Shown here one piece after another: positions 8,220 to 18,095 of a stretch of DNA of 64,000 nt. This DNA is from Bacillus sp. AFS041924 (GTDB lineage: Bacteria > Bacillota > Bacilli > Bacillales > Bacillaceae_G), in assembly GCF_002577195.1 (NCBI RefSeq), contig NZ_NULG01000010.1:1-64000 (forward strand), read 5' to 3'. Position 1 is the first letter of the stretch. Each line of letters starts with the position of its first letter. The notes beneath the pieces were generated by a model, which worked only from the letters and a program-made list of their open reading frames with translations, was not told where the DNA came from and did no database searches. A program made the translations under genes and the position numbers.

Positions 8220-8526
8220 TTAATTTCCATAGGATGACGATTCGTTCTTCTCTATTACCAAATAGTTCTAGAAAGCTTGTTGGTCGCCAATTGAAGTAAC
8301 GAAATGATAGTTTTTAACTTTTTTTCGTAAAGTAGAGAGCTGTTTCCTTTTTTCCTATATCTCATTTTCATGCAATTTGATTCAACTTGTAAATGTCGAA
8401 TTTCCATTGGTGCACTTCCAAAAGTTATATATATATTTCAATAACTTGAAGCGATATCCTTTCCATTAAATTAAACAAGACCCTATTACTAGCGATTTCC
8501 ATGGAAATGATCAAGGGTTGGGAACG
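8220..8526. other. Intergenic region without a recognised feature
   Basis: Roughly 300 bases of AT-rich sequence between the ROK terminator and the tre promoter. Frames are short and lack ribosome-binding sites, and I see no convincing RNA structure beyond an alternating TA run near 8428. Confidence 0.5.
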
Positions 8527-8531
8527 TTTAC

Positions 8532-8587
8532 AAAAAAACGCTTGCAATCCTGTACGTACAAGAATATACTAATCTTGTACGTACAGG
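8532..8587 (+). promoter_or_regulatory. tre operon promoter with TreR operator and possible cre
   Basis: A sigma-A promoter TTGCAA (8542-8547), 17 bp, TATACT (8565-8570) is overlapped by a perfect inverted repeat: CCTGTACGTACAAG at 8549-8562 and CTTGTACGTACAGG at 8574-8587. Each half contains the palindrome TGTACGTACA. One half fills the spacer and the other covers the transcription start, the expected placement for repression by TreR, encoded as the third gene. AAAAAACGCTTGCA just upstream, overlapping the -35, resembles a degenerate CcpA cre site. Confidence 0.88.
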
Positions 8588-8639
8588 ATAAAGTTTATTA
8601 ATCTAAAAATAAATAATGGATGCTCGAGGAGGGGATATC

Positions 8640-10058
8640 ATGAGCCGATTTAGTGATGATGCAAAACAATTACTTCAGTACATTGGTGGTAAAGAAAATA
8701 TCGCTACTGTAACTCATTGTGCAACGCGTATGCGTTTTGTGCTTAAAGATGTTAAAAAAGCTGATGAAAAAAAGATTCAAGAAATAAAAATAGTCAAAGG
8801 TACTTTTACACAAGCTGGACAGTTTCAAGTGATTATCGGGAATGAAGTATCTATGTTTTATAATGATTTCGTCAAATTAGCTGGGGTGGAAGAAACTTCG
8901 AAAGACGAAGCTAAAATTGCTGCAAGGCAAAATATGACTTGGATTCAAAGACTACTTGCTCATTTAGCAGAAATCTTTTCACCATTAATTCCAGCCATTA
9001 TAGTTGGGGGTCTAATTTTAGGTTTCCGTAATGTAATTGGCGATATTAAACTACTAGATCATGGTACAAAAACTCTTGTCGAAACCTCTCAATTTTGGGC
9101 AGGAACACACTCTTTTTTATGGTTGATTGGTGAAGCCATTTTTCATTTCTTACCAGTAGGTATTACATGGTCAATTACAAAGAAGATGGGCACGACTCAA
9201 ATATTAGGTATCGTTTTAGGGATCACCCTTGTTTCACCTCAGTTACTAAATGCATATGCAGTGGCAAGTGGGGCTGTACCTCCAGTTTGGGATTTTGGTT
9301 TCACTAAAATTGATATGATTGGTTATCAAGCCCAAGTAATTCCAGCTATATTAGCAGGTTTCACATTAGCAATTTTGGAGACAAATATTCGAAAAATCGT
9401 CCCAAGTGCAATTTCAATGATTATAGTGCCTTTCTTTGCGCTAGTACCAACTGTATTAATAGCACATACAGTGCTAGGTCCAATCGGTTGGAAAATCGGT
9501 TCAGTTATCTCACATATAGTTTATTCAGGTTTAACATCTTCATTTGGATGGCTATTTGCCTTAGTATTTGGATTCTTCTATGCACCATTAGTTATTACAG
9601 GTTTGCATCATATGACAAACGCAATTGACCTTCAATTAATGAGTCAGCTTCACGGAACTAATTTGTGGCCGATGATTGCTTTATCAAACATAGCTCAAGG
9701 CTCGGCAGTATTAGCAATCATTTATATGAATAGAAAGAATGAAGAAGAAAAGCAAATCTCAATTCCTGCTGCGATTTCGTGTTACTTAGGGGTAACGGAG
9801 CCAGCAATGTTCGGTATTAACTTAAAATATGCATATCCTTTCTTAGCAGCCATGATTGGCTCCGGTATAGCTGCGATTGTTTCAGTTGGTTCAGGTGTAA
9901 TGGCGAATTCGATTGGTGTTGGAGGTCTTCCAGCTATTTTATCTATTCAGCCAAAACATATCGGAATGTTTTCTGTCGCAATGTTAGTTGCAGTCGTTGT
10001 CCCATTTATTTTAACGATTATTTTTAACAAGAAAAAACTGCTAGTGAAAAACTCATAA
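8640..10058 (+). CDS. treP: Trehalose PTS permease EIIBC
   Basis: Imports trehalose as trehalose-6-phosphate. The 472 residues comprise an EIIB domain (about 1-90; phospho-cysteine C27 in VTHCATRMRF, then KGTFTQAGQFQVIIG) and an EIIC membrane domain (about 105-465; GLHHMTNAIDLQLM and GVTEPAMFGINLKYAYPF are the conserved sugar-binding loops). There is no EIIA domain, so another protein must phosphorylate it; the free-standing EIIA at 21087-21629 is a candidate. ATG 8640 has GAGGAGGGG at the right distance, while an in-frame ATG at 8616 has none. It is the first gene of treP-treA-treR, and treA begins 66 bases downstream. Confidence 0.95.
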   Translation: MSRFSDDAKQLLQYIGGKENIATVTHCATRMRFVLKDVKKADEKKIQEIKIVKGTFTQAGQFQVIIGNEVSMFYNDFVKLAGVEETSKDEAKIAARQNMTWIQRLLAHLAEIFSPLIPAIIVGGLILGFRNVIGDIKLLDHGTKTLVETSQFWAGTHSFLWLIGEAIFHFLPVGITWSITKKMGTTQILGIVLGITLVSPQLLNAYAVASGAVPPVWDFGFTKIDMIGYQAQVIPAILAGFTLAILETNIRKIVPSAISMIIVPFFALVPTVLIAHTVLGPIGWKIGSVISHIVYSGLTSSFGWLFALVFGFFYAPLVITGLHHMTNAIDLQLMSQLHGTNLWPMIALSNIAQGSAVLAIIYMNRKNEEEKQISIPAAISCYLGVTEPAMFGINLKYAYPFLAAMIGSGIAAIVSVGSGVMANSIGVGGLPAILSIQPKHIGMFSVAMLVAVVVPFILTIIFNKKKLLVKNS

Positions 10059-10124
10059 TTATTTAAGAGGAAGGAAAATTATTTTTCCTTCCTTTCGAAT
10101 TTAGAAATCAAGGAGATTATCAAA

Positions 10125-11801
10125 ATGAAGGATTTTAAGAACAGTGTCGTATATCAAATTTATCCTAAGTCTTTTTATGATTCGAATGGAGATGGCTTTG
10201 GAGACTTAAAAGGAGTTACCAAAAAGCTTGATTATTTAAAAGAATTAGGTGTTGACTACATTTGGCTTACTCCATTTTATGTATCTCCTCAAAATGATAA
10301 TGGTTATGATGTCGAGGATTATCGAAACATTGATCCAGTGTATGGAACAATGGAAGATTTTGATGAATTAGTGAAGGCTGCTAAAAGTCTTGATATAGAA
10401 ATCATGTTAGATATGGTTTTTAACCATACTTCATCAGAACATGAATGGTTTAAGAAAGCCCTTGATGGAGATGAAAAATATAAAAATTACTATATTTTTA
10501 GTGAAGACAAGGATGGAAAAGAGCCAACGAATTGGATTTCTAAATTTGGTGGTTCAACATGGGAAAAGGTTGAGAACTCTAATGAGTATTATCTACATCT
10601 GTTCGACAAAACCCAACCAGATTTAAACTGGGAAAATACAGAGGTACAAAATGAAATATTCGAGATCGTTAATTTCTGGATTAATAAAGGAGTAAAAGGG
10701 TTTCGACTGGATGTTATAAATCTTATTTCAAAGCCAGAAGTGTTTATTGATGACGAAATTGGTGACGGTAGAAAGTACTACACAGACGGTCCGCGAATAC
10801 ACGAGTATTTAAAAAAGCTAAATAAAGAGACGTTTGGAAGGAGTGAAGAAATCATTACAGTTGGTGAAATGTCTTCAACTTCGATTGAGCATTGTATTCA
10901 ATACTCAAATCCTTCCGAAAATGAGTTATCGATGGTTTTTAGCTTCCACCATTTAAAAATTGACTATAAAGATGGACAAAAATGGTCATTAAAGGATTTT
11001 GATTTCATGGCCCTTAAATCAATTTTGGATCAGTGGCAAAAAGGAATGCAATCAGGAAATGGTTGGAATGCTTTATTTTGGTGTAATCACGACCAACCAC
11101 GTATTGTTTCACGAATCGGAAATGACCAGAAATATCATAAGGAATCTGCCAAAATGCTAGCTACATCAATGCACATGTTAAGGGGCACTCCATATATTTA
11201 CCAAGGTGAAGAAATCGGAATGCCTAATCCTAAATTTGACAGAATTGAAGACTATCGAGATGTAGAAAGCTTAAATTACTATAAAATATTAAAAGAAAGT
11301 GGAGTTCCGGAACGAGAAATATTAGCTATTTTAAAGAGTAAATCAAGGGATAATTCTCGTACGCCTATGCAATGGAATGCATCTAAACACGCTGGGTTCA
11401 CAACAGGAACACCTTGGATTTTGACTGGGAAAGATTTCGAACAAATAAATGTTGAAAAGGCTCTTACTGATGAAGATTCTGTATTTCATCATTATAAAAA
11501 ACTCATTAATTTAAGAAAAGAATTCGACATTATTTCGTCAGGTTCTTATCATTCATTATTATTGGATCATGAAAAAATATTTGCTTATATCCGAAAGCAT
11601 AGTAATCAAATGTTATTAGTAATAAATAACTTTTATGGCGAAGATGCAGTATTTACATTACCAGAGGAAATCGACATTAATGGATATGACAAGAGGTTAT
11701 TAATTTCAAATTATAGTGAAACAAGTCAAGATTTAAATGAATTTACTTTACGTCCGTATGAGTCTATTTGTTACCTTCTTGAGAAAAATGAGAGAATATA
11801 A
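10125..11801 (+). CDS. treA: Trehalose-6-phosphate hydrolase (GH13)
   Basis: Hydrolyses imported trehalose-6-phosphate to glucose and glucose-6-phosphate in the cytosol. The 558 residues follow the family layout: start VVYQIYPKSFYDSNGDG, region I DMVFNHTSSEHEWF, region II GFRLDVINLISKP with the Asp nucleophile, region III VGEMSS with the Glu acid/base, and region IV NHDQPRIVSR. The C-terminal beta domain is complete. The ATG has an AAGGAG site. Position between treP and treR, with TreP as the matching transporter, supports trehalose-6-phosphate over other oligo-1,6-glucosidase substrates. Confidence 0.96.
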   Translation: MKDFKNSVVYQIYPKSFYDSNGDGFGDLKGVTKKLDYLKELGVDYIWLTPFYVSPQNDNGYDVEDYRNIDPVYGTMEDFDELVKAAKSLDIEIMLDMVFNHTSSEHEWFKKALDGDEKYKNYYIFSEDKDGKEPTNWISKFGGSTWEKVENSNEYYLHLFDKTQPDLNWENTEVQNEIFEIVNFWINKGVKGFRLDVINLISKPEVFIDDEIGDGRKYYTDGPRIHEYLKKLNKETFGRSEEIITVGEMSSTSIEHCIQYSNPSENELSMVFSFHHLKIDYKDGQKWSLKDFDFMALKSILDQWQKGMQSGNGWNALFWCNHDQPRIVSRIGNDQKYHKESAKMLATSMHMLRGTPYIYQGEEIGMPNPKFDRIEDYRDVESLNYYKILKESGVPEREILAILKSKSRDNSRTPMQWNASKHAGFTTGTPWILTGKDFEQINVEKALTDEDSVFHHYKKLINLRKEFDIISSGSYHSLLLDHEKIFAYIRKHSNQMLLVINNFYGEDAVFTLPEEIDINGYDKRLLISNYSETSQDLNEFTLRPYESICYLLEKNERI

Positions 11802-11825
11802 TAAAATTTTTCCTAGGTGATGAAA

Positions 11826-12551
11826 ATGAACGCAAAGTATATTTCAATCTATCATAAGTTAGTTGAACAGATTGAAAAAGGTGTTTTTACTGTTGGTAGT
11901 AAAATACCATCTGAAAAGTCTTTAATGGAAAAATTCGATGTTTCTAGGGATACAATCAGAAAATCATTACAGATGCTTGAGCAGAATGGTTATATTAATA
12001 AAGTTAAAGGTAAAGGATCATTTATTTTAGATACCGCTAAATTGAATTTTCCTGTAACAGGTTTAATTAGTTTTAAAGAATTGTCGAATCAAATCGGTAG
12101 AGAAGCAGAAACGATTGTAGAAATTCTTGAAAAAAAGAAACCTAGTAAATTTTTAAGAGAACAACTGGAAATAGATGATCAAACGGCGATTTGGAAAGTA
12201 GTAAGAGCTAGAAAAATCGACGGGAAAAAAATTATTTTAGACAAAGAATATTATAATTGTGAATATGTCGAAAAACTTTCAAAATCAATCTGCGAAGGGT
12301 CAATTTTTGACTATATAGAAAATACATTACACTTAAATATTGGCTTTGCGAAAAAAGAAATTGTAGTACAAGCATGTACAGAAGACGATCAAAAATATTT
12401 AGATTTAGATGGCTATGATATGGTAGTCGTTGTAAATACTTTCGTCTATTTAGACGACGGTTCTTTATTACAATACGGCCAATCACGACATCGACCTGAT
12501 AAGTTTAAATTTGTCGATTTTGCCAGAAGAATTCAACAGATTAATGAATGA
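11826..12551 (+). CDS. treR: Trehalose operon repressor (GntR/HutC family)
   Basis: 241-residue repressor with an N-terminal winged helix (about 5-72; SIYHKLVEQIEKGVFTVGSK, then FDVSRDTIRKSLQMLEQNGY and KVKGKGSFI) and a UTRA ligand domain (about 90-235). In B. subtilis the inducer is trehalose-6-phosphate, which fits this operon. AGGTG at 11815 is spaced for ATG 11826. Upstream in-frame GTG 11817 and ATG 11820 are too close to that site. As last gene of the operon it is autoregulated through the inverted-repeat operator at 8549-8587. Confidence 0.95.
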   Translation: MNAKYISIYHKLVEQIEKGVFTVGSKIPSEKSLMEKFDVSRDTIRKSLQMLEQNGYINKVKGKGSFILDTAKLNFPVTGLISFKELSNQIGREAETIVEILEKKKPSKFLREQLEIDDQTAIWKVVRARKIDGKKIILDKEYYNCEYVEKLSKSICEGSIFDYIENTLHLNIGFAKKEIVVQACTEDDQKYLDLDGYDMVVVVNTFVYLDDGSLLQYGQSRHRPDKFKFVDFARRIQQINE

Positions 12552-12554
12552 TAC

Positions 12555-12594
12555 AAAAAAGCTTTATCCAATTGGATAAGGTTTTTTGTATTAT
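12555..12594 (+). terminator. tre operon terminator
   Basis: Stem AAAAAGCTTTATCC / GGATAAGGTTTTTT with an AATT loop, ending in a T run, directly after treR. Confidence 0.8.
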
Positions 12595-12824
12595 AGTTAA
12601 GTTAAAAAATTGCTATTAATACAAGTGTATACTATGCTTAATCAGGCTTATAAAGGTAATAAACGACAAAATCATTATTAAAATAGGAAGACGAGTGAAT
12701 AGATCCGATTAGTTTACAAAAAAAGCTAGAGGTTGCTCTAATTCATCAATTTTAACTGACAGGTCACACTATAAAAATTGATTATGGTAATAATGAGTAA
12801 AAAAGAAAACGATTGGATGGGCTT

Positions 12825-14021
12825 ATGGATAAAGAAATGAATATAAAAGTAAAACAAAAATTTGTACGAGATTATAAAAATGGGTATCCATTAATTTCAA
12901 AAGAATCGATCCTAAATAGTAAAGACTTAATAAATGAAGGAACACTAATTCGATTAGTGGATGAACGTAATGGTTTTATTGGAAAGGGATACTATGGAAA
13001 GCAAAATAAAGGTTTAGGCTGGATTCTTACCCTTAAGGATCATGAAAAGATCGGTCCCAGGTTATTTGAAGATAAAATCAGAAAAGCAATCAAAGACCGC
13101 CAAGCATTTTATAATAGCTCTGATACGACAGCATTTAGAGTATTTAATGGAGAAGGGGATGGAATTGGTGGATTAACAATTGATTTTTTTGACGGATTTT
13201 ATTTAATTAGTTGGTATAGCGAAGGAATCTATCAGTTCAAAGAATGGATTATTCAAGCAATCAAAAATACTGTCGAATTTAAAGGAATCTATCAGAAAAA
13301 GCGCTTTGATACAAAAGGTCAGTATATAGAAGAAGATGACTTTGTAATGGGTGATCGAGGTCAATTTCCTATTATCGTAAAGGAAAATGGGGTAAATTTT
13401 GCTATTTATTTAAATGATGGAGCGATGGTAGGGGTATTTTTAGATCAACGTGAAGTTAGGAAACTAATTCGAGATAAGTATGCTTACGGGAAAACCGTTT
13501 TAAATACTTTCTCTTATACAGGAGCATTTTCGGTCTTTGCAGCAGTAGGTGGGGCAAGTAAAACAACTAGTGTTGACTTAGCAAATCGAAGCTTAGATAA
13601 AACAAAAGAACAATTTAACATTAACGGAATCGATCCCACTTCTCAAAGTATAATAGTTGAGGATGTATTTCATTATTTTAAATACGCAGTTAAAAAGAAC
13701 CTTTCATTTGACATGGTAATACTAGATCCGCCAAGCTTCGCAAGGTCTAAAAAACACACATTTAGTGCGGAAAAGGACTATAAGAATCTGTTGAAAGAAG
13801 CAATTACGATTACAGAAAATGATGGTGTAATTGTTGCATCGACGAATTGTAGTACTTTTGGAATGAATAAATTTAAAGGTTTTATTGACACAGCGTTTAA
13901 GGAATTAGACGGTCAATATAAATTAATGGAAGAATTCAGCCTTCCAATTGACTTTAAAACAAATAAGCAGTTTAAAGAGGGGAACTATTTAAAGGTAGTC
14001 TTTATTCGTAAAATTAAATAA
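12825..14021 (+). CDS. RlmI/YwbD-like rRNA (cytosine-C5) methyltransferase
   Basis: SAM-dependent methyltransferase of the RlmI/RlmK family, expected to modify 23S rRNA. Of 398 residues, the N-terminus (about 1-75) is a PUA-like RNA-binding domain (KFVRDYKNGYPLISKESI). The Rossmann fold (about 185-390) has FLDQREVRK, SAM loop LNTFSYTGAFSVFAA, acidic VDLANRSL and the catalytic-site motif ILDPPSFARSKK. ATG 12825 is preferred, with GGATGG just upstream; TTG 12813 is an in-frame alternative. Modification position cannot be fixed by eye. Monocistronic and convergent with pepT. Confidence 0.85.
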   Translation: MDKEMNIKVKQKFVRDYKNGYPLISKESILNSKDLINEGTLIRLVDERNGFIGKGYYGKQNKGLGWILTLKDHEKIGPRLFEDKIRKAIKDRQAFYNSSDTTAFRVFNGEGDGIGGLTIDFFDGFYLISWYSEGIYQFKEWIIQAIKNTVEFKGIYQKKRFDTKGQYIEEDDFVMGDRGQFPIIVKENGVNFAIYLNDGAMVGVFLDQREVRKLIRDKYAYGKTVLNTFSYTGAFSVFAAVGGASKTTSVDLANRSLDKTKEQFNINGIDPTSQSIIVEDVFHYFKYAVKKNLSFDMVILDPPSFARSKKHTFSAEKDYKNLLKEAITITENDGVIVASTNCSTFGMNKFKGFIDTAFKELDGQYKLMEEFSLPIDFKTNKQFKEGNYLKVVFIRKIK

Positions 14022-14058
14022 AAAATTGGACTGACAGATAAGTCAGTCCAATTTTTTT
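14021..14058. terminator. Shared terminator between methyltransferase and pepT
   Basis: Perfect 11-bp stem ATTGGACTGAC / GTCAGTCCAAT with an AGATAA loop, flanked by AAAAA and TTTTTTT, so it can work in both directions for the two convergent genes. Confidence 0.88.
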
Positions 14059-15298
14059 ACTTTGATGCTGCTTTTTGTTCATATAATTTGATCACTTCAA
14101 TCATAACATTCGTTGCTTTAATCATATTGTCGATTGAAATGTATTCAAATTTACCGTGGTAGTTTTCTCCACCTGTAAAAATATTCGGAGTAGGTAGACC
14201 CATATATGATAGCTGTGAGCCGTCTGTGCCACCACGAATTGGTTCTACAATTGGTTTGATGTCTAGATTCGTCATTGCCTCATAAACGATATCAACAACC
14301 TCTTTAACAGGTAAAATCTTCTCTCCCATATTGTAGTACTGGTCTTTTAACTCTAATATAATGCTGTTTTCACCATATGTTTCTTTTAATCGATCTACTA
14401 TATTCGTTAAAGTCTCTTTTCGATTAACAAATTTTGTTTTGTCATGATCTCTTATAATGTAATGCATTATTGTTTGCTCTACATCGCCTTCAAATGAAAC
14501 TAAGTGGTAAAAACCTTCGTAACCTTCAGTTGACTCAGGAGCTTCTTCAACAGGTAATAAATGATTTATTTCCATGGCAATTTTCATAGAATTTATCATT
14601 TTACCTTTAGCGGTACCAGGGTGTACATTTTTACCTTTTACCGTAATCATTGCACCAGCGGCATTAAAGCTTTCGTATTGAAGTTCACCTAGTGGACCGC
14701 CATCCATTGTATAAGCATATTTAGCATCGAATGCTTTTACATCAAACTTATGTGGTCCTCTACCAATCTCCTCATCCGGTGTAAAAGCTACTCTAATTTT
14801 ACCGTGCTTGATTTCTGGGTGTTGGACTAAATAGTCCATTGCAGTCATAATTTCTGCAATACCAGCCTTATTATCTGCTCCTAGTAATGTCGTTCCATCT
14901 GTTGTTATTAATGTATGACCAATATATTTACTTAACTCCGGAGAGTGGCTTTTTGACAGTACAATATTTAAACTTTCATTTAAAACGATATCTTTTCCAT
15001 CATAATTTTCAACTAGCCCGGGTTTAACATTTTTTCCTGTAAAATCTGTCGCAGTGTCTAAATGTGCTAAAAACCCAATTGTCGGAATGTCTTTGTCGGA
15101 ATTTGCCGGAAGTGTAGCCATTACATAACCATTGTCATCCATTGTTACGTCGACTAATCCAATTTTAGTTAACTCTTCTACTAACATACGCCCCAATGTT
15201 AATTGACCAGGGGTAGAAGGGCATGTTTCACTACTGGCATCTGATTGTGTATCAACTTTTGCATAACTAATTAAACGATTAATTAACTCATTTTTCAT
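14057..15298 (-). CDS. pepT: Peptidase T (tripeptide aminopeptidase)
   Basis: M20B di-zinc aminopeptidase that releases the N-terminal residue of tripeptides in the cytosol. It has 413 residues, the usual length. Metal and catalytic motifs: AHLDTATDF (first His/Asp), [12 protein letters not shown] (bridging Asp), [14 protein letters not shown] (catalytic Glu), [16 protein letters not shown] and the terminal [21 protein letters not shown] with GENYHGKFE (last His). The ATG follows GGAGA. Monocistronic. Confidence 0.96.
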   Translation of the reverse strand: MKNELINRLISYAKVDTQSDASSETCPSTPGQLTLGRMLVEELTKIGLVDVTMDDNGYVMATLPANSDKDIPTIGFLAHLDTATDFTGKNVKPGLVENYDGKDIVLNESLNIVLSKSHSPELSKYIGHTLITTDGTTLLGADNKAGIAEIMTAMDYLVQHPEIKHGKIRVAFTPDEEIGRGPHKFDVKAFDAKYAYTMDGGPLGELQYESFNAAGAMITVKGKNVHPGTAKGKMINSMKIAMEINHLLPVEEAPESTEGYEGFYHLVSFEGDVEQTIMHYIIRDHDKTKFVNRKETLTNIVDRLKETYGENSIILELKDQYYNMGEKILPVKEVVDIVYEAMTNLDIKPIVEPIRGGTDGSQLSYMGLPTPNIFTGGENYHGKFEYISIDNMIKATNVMIEVIKLYEQKAASK

Positions 15299-15399
15299 AT
15301 GAAAATCTCCTTTTTACATTTCATAATCTGTAAGTAATACGCTTTCATTTTTTAATTTAGTGAAAAGAGGCTACAAGTATATTGTTTGTAAGTAAAATA

Positions 15400-16035
15400 T
15401 TACGTAGCTCTCTTTAAATTTAACATGCTTTTTGCAATTAAAAACTGGGCAGAGTAGTAGGTAATCATGATTAATTCATGACCATACGTAACGCTTTCTA
15501 CAAATAGGTCCCATGATAAGATAGAATCTGAAATAATGAATAATAGACTTCCACAAATAGCCCATTTATTCCCAGTCATAATAGCTGTAAATACCATCAT
15601 TGAAATAGCCACCGAATATGCAATTACGGGAATCACTAAGTTTTCTTGTCCACTTTCGTTTAATGAATTTACTAAATTAGAACATAAAATAAACGCGTAA
15701 ATTGCTATTGGAATGATCGTTAGCATACGGTAAATTGAAAATTTCCATTCTGTTATAAAACCAGCAGTATAAAACAAGTGACCAATTAGAAAAGCGCTTA
15801 AACCAATAACAAACCAAATTAACGTTCCGTCACCAATCATACAAAATATGAGACCTAAAAGAAGAAGTGTACGATATTTAGATGATTGAATAGGCCTTTG
15901 TGAAGAAGCATAAAAAATAATCAACAACATTGGAATTACCTTAAATAAGATTTTTACGCTTACAGGTTCTGAAGGAATAAAGAAGATATAGAGAATACTA
16001 AGTAACAAAATCAGTATAGGTAGATACCTCTTCAA
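15400..16035 (-). CDS. YhhN-family membrane protein (lysoplasmalogenase-like)
   Basis: 211-residue protein with about eight hydrophobic helices and the conserved family acids in CMIGDGTLIW, IGHLFYTAGF and LLFIISDSILSW. Members of YhhN/TMEM86 in animals hydrolyse the vinyl-ether bond of lysoplasmenyl lipids. The bacterial role is not settled, and most bacilli are not known to make plasmalogens, so the substrate here is open. The start is TTG 16035 with GGGGT upstream; no better in-frame ATG exists. Monocistronic. Confidence 0.75.
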   Translation of the reverse strand: MKRYLPILILLLSILYIFFIPSEPVSVKILFKVIPMLLIIFYASSQRPIQSSKYRTLLLLGLIFCMIGDGTLIWFVIGLSAFLIGHLFYTAGFITEWKFSIYRMLTIIPIAIYAFILCSNLVNSLNESGQENLVIPVIAYSVAISMMVFTAIMTGNKWAICGSLLFIISDSILSWDLFVESVTYGHELIMITYYSAQFLIAKSMLNLKRAT

Positions 16036-16142
16036 AATAACATTACCCCTTTCTAACTATTTCCTTTTTATTAAATATTATCAGTGAAAAATGAAAAGAA
16101 TGCTATTAGAAAAATGAAAGGGGAATCTATTAAACTATAAAA

Positions 16143-16168
16143 AAAGCAAACCAGAGGTGGTTTGCTTT
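16143..16168 (-). terminator. Terminator of the L,D-transpeptidase gene
   Basis: Ten-bp stem AAAGCAAACC / GGTTTGCTTT with a 6-nt loop. On the minus strand it runs into TTTTTTTATAG and overlaps the gene's stop codon. Confidence 0.8.
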
Positions 16169-17750
16169 ATGTGATCGCCATACCGTATGAGTGAGCAATT
16201 TGTCCATTCGAACTTGAAGTTTTTGCAATAATAACAGTTGTTCCAACATTTATTTGATCGAATAACCATTCAATTTCACTGTTGTGCATTCGGATACAAC
16301 CGCTACTAACTGATTTTCCGATCGAACTCTCATTAGCATTTCCGTGTATCCCATATGAGTTTCCAGGAGAGCTACCCATACTTAAACCCATCCATCTTTT
16401 ACCTAGTGGATTATTTGGAGCTCCTCCAGGAATATTTTCCTTATACCATGGCCTATTTTTAATTTTATTTAAGACTTTAAATTTTCCAGTAGGTGTAGGG
16501 GAAGATGCTTTTCCTGTTGCTACTCTAAATGTTTTTACTAGCTTGCCTTTATTGTAATAAGATAGTTTATTCGTTTTTGTATTAACAATTATTAGCTGAC
16601 CATTTGAAAGTGGTTTAGAGCTCTTAGCCTCGGTAAACGAAGGTTTACTTTGGTTCCCAGCTGCATCAATAGCTTGTACTTTAATAGGAGTAAACGCTTT
16701 CAATTTACTTACTTTAAATGAATAACTGCCATACTTTGATGCGGTTATTTTCGCTACATATTTATTCTTTAGATACAATTTAACTGAAGCCTTTGCTTCT
16801 GTTTTTCCACTAATGACAGTAGAGTTTTCTTTTACTGTTTGAATTGTAGGTTTTGAAGGTGCTGTGCGATCTAATACACGAATTGAAACAGGTTTGCTTT
16901 GATTTTTACTCTTATCAATTGCAACAACTTGAAGAATCGAATTTGCCTTTTGTTTAGCCATTTTTATATTAAATTTTCCTGCCGAATTTACTTTCCCTTT
17001 CACTAGTACTTTCTTGTTCAAGTTAACGATGACATCAGCATATGGCTCGGACTTACCCGATATATTTTGAGAATGGTCTGAAATTGAAGATATTGAAGTG
17101 ACTGAAGGTGCAATGACGTCAGAAACGGTTGACGTAGCAAATTTACTTTTTATTCCAATTGAAACACCAACTATATTTATTTTAGTAAATGCCTTTAGAG
17201 GTTTTGTATTAAAGCGATAATTTCCTTTTGCGTCCGTTTGCACATTGCCTACTAGTTTTTTATTGATGGATAGTTGGACGCTACTATTTTCTAAAAATGT
17301 TCCATTAATAGATGTAGATTTATTTGTAATAGGATTAATGATTGGAGTTGGTAAATCTTTAATCAAAAATTTTACTTTCTGATCTGATACAGGTAGAGTT
17401 TGATCACCGAGTGTAATGGAACTTAATTGATAAGTGCCTTTTGCAAAAGAACTAGTAACACCTATTTTTCCAGAATAATAAAGATCTGAAGAAGATGGAT
17501 TTTTTAGTAAAACTTCCGTCACACTAGCTCCATTTTTAAATGTTAAAGCGACACTGTCGAAATGTTTTTTAGTCGTTACGCCAATTTCAATCGATTGCCC
17601 AAAAGTGGCTTCAGTAGTGTTTAAATTTAGATTATCTATATAATTCGATAACTCATCATCACTAAAACCTGGAGAAAAAGAAGTTGCGTTAGCCGTGGGT
17701 AACAAGAATAAAAATACCCCTAAAAGTACAGATATAATTTTATTAAACAT
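16167..17750 (-). CDS. Secreted L,D-transpeptidase with tandem Ig-like domains
   Basis: Cell-wall enzyme forming 3-3 peptidoglycan cross-links or attaching proteins. The 527 residues start with a signal peptide (MFNKIISVLLGVFLFLLPTA, cut after ANA), then an N-terminal region (about 30-135) and three bacterial Ig-like repeats (about 135-215, 215-295, 295-375) with repeated SG(K/T)(S/T)E and ITSKYGSYSFKV-like strands. The C-terminal YkuD domain (about 383-510) has GIHGNAN and the catalytic SSGCIRMHN with Cys and His intact. A short Ser/Gly-rich tail follows. The Ig repeats probably extend the catalytic domain through the wall. The ATG has GGAGAGGG upstream. Monocistronic. Its closest described relatives are the Ig-fused YkuD proteins of bacilli. 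Confidence 0.9.
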   Translation of the reverse strand: MFNKIISVLLGVFLFLLPTANATSFSPGFSDDELSNYIDNLNLNTTEATFGQSIEIGVTTKKHFDSVALTFKNGASVTEVLLKNPSSSDLYYSGKIGVTSSFAKGTYQLSSITLGDQTLPVSDQKVKFLIKDLPTPIINPITNKSTSINGTFLENSSVQLSINKKLVGNVQTDAKGNYRFNTKPLKAFTKINIVGVSIGIKSKFATSTVSDVIAPSVTSISSISDHSQNISGKSEPYADVIVNLNKKVLVKGKVNSAGKFNIKMAKQKANSILQVVAIDKSKNQSKPVSIRVLDRTAPSKPTIQTVKENSTVISGKTEAKASVKLYLKNKYVAKITASKYGSYSFKVSKLKAFTPIKVQAIDAAGNQSKPSFTEAKSSKPLSNGQLIIVNTKTNKLSYYNKGKLVKTFRVATGKASSPTPTGKFKVLNKIKNRPWYKENIPGGAPNNPLGKRWMGLSMGSSPGNSYGIHGNANESSIGKSVSSGCIRMHNSEIEWLFDQINVGTTVIIAKTSSSNGQIAHSYGMAIT

Positions 17751-18095
17751 TGTCCCTCTCCTTATATATGGAATTAATTACTAAATTTGCCGTATAAGGG
17801 ATGGATTCCTTTGTTTTTTTAGAAAAATAAAACGTCATTTTTCAGCAAAAAAAAGGGCTTGTGTTGAAAAAACAGGAAGGGCAGGGAAAAAAGGAAAAAC
17901 AAGCAGAACACAATTAGAGTGGCGATTTATGTAGAATGAATGATTTATGAAATCTTTATTTTTTCAAAGCTCAAGCAATTTTAATAATCCTTCAATTTAC
18001 TTTTCCATTCCTATATTCCCTTCCCTTTCCTTTCCTCCGCCGTTAATGTTAAAGTTAGTTAATAAGAAAATTGTAGATAAATTAAGGAGTACGAT
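17751..18095. other. Divergent intergenic region with a polypyrimidine tract
   Basis: Holds the promoters of the minus-strand transpeptidase and plus-strand topB. A marked C/T-rich run lies at about 18000-18040 (repeats of CCTT and TTCC), and G/A-rich sequence lies at about 17870-17910. No RNA motif or small gene is evident. Confidence 0.4.
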
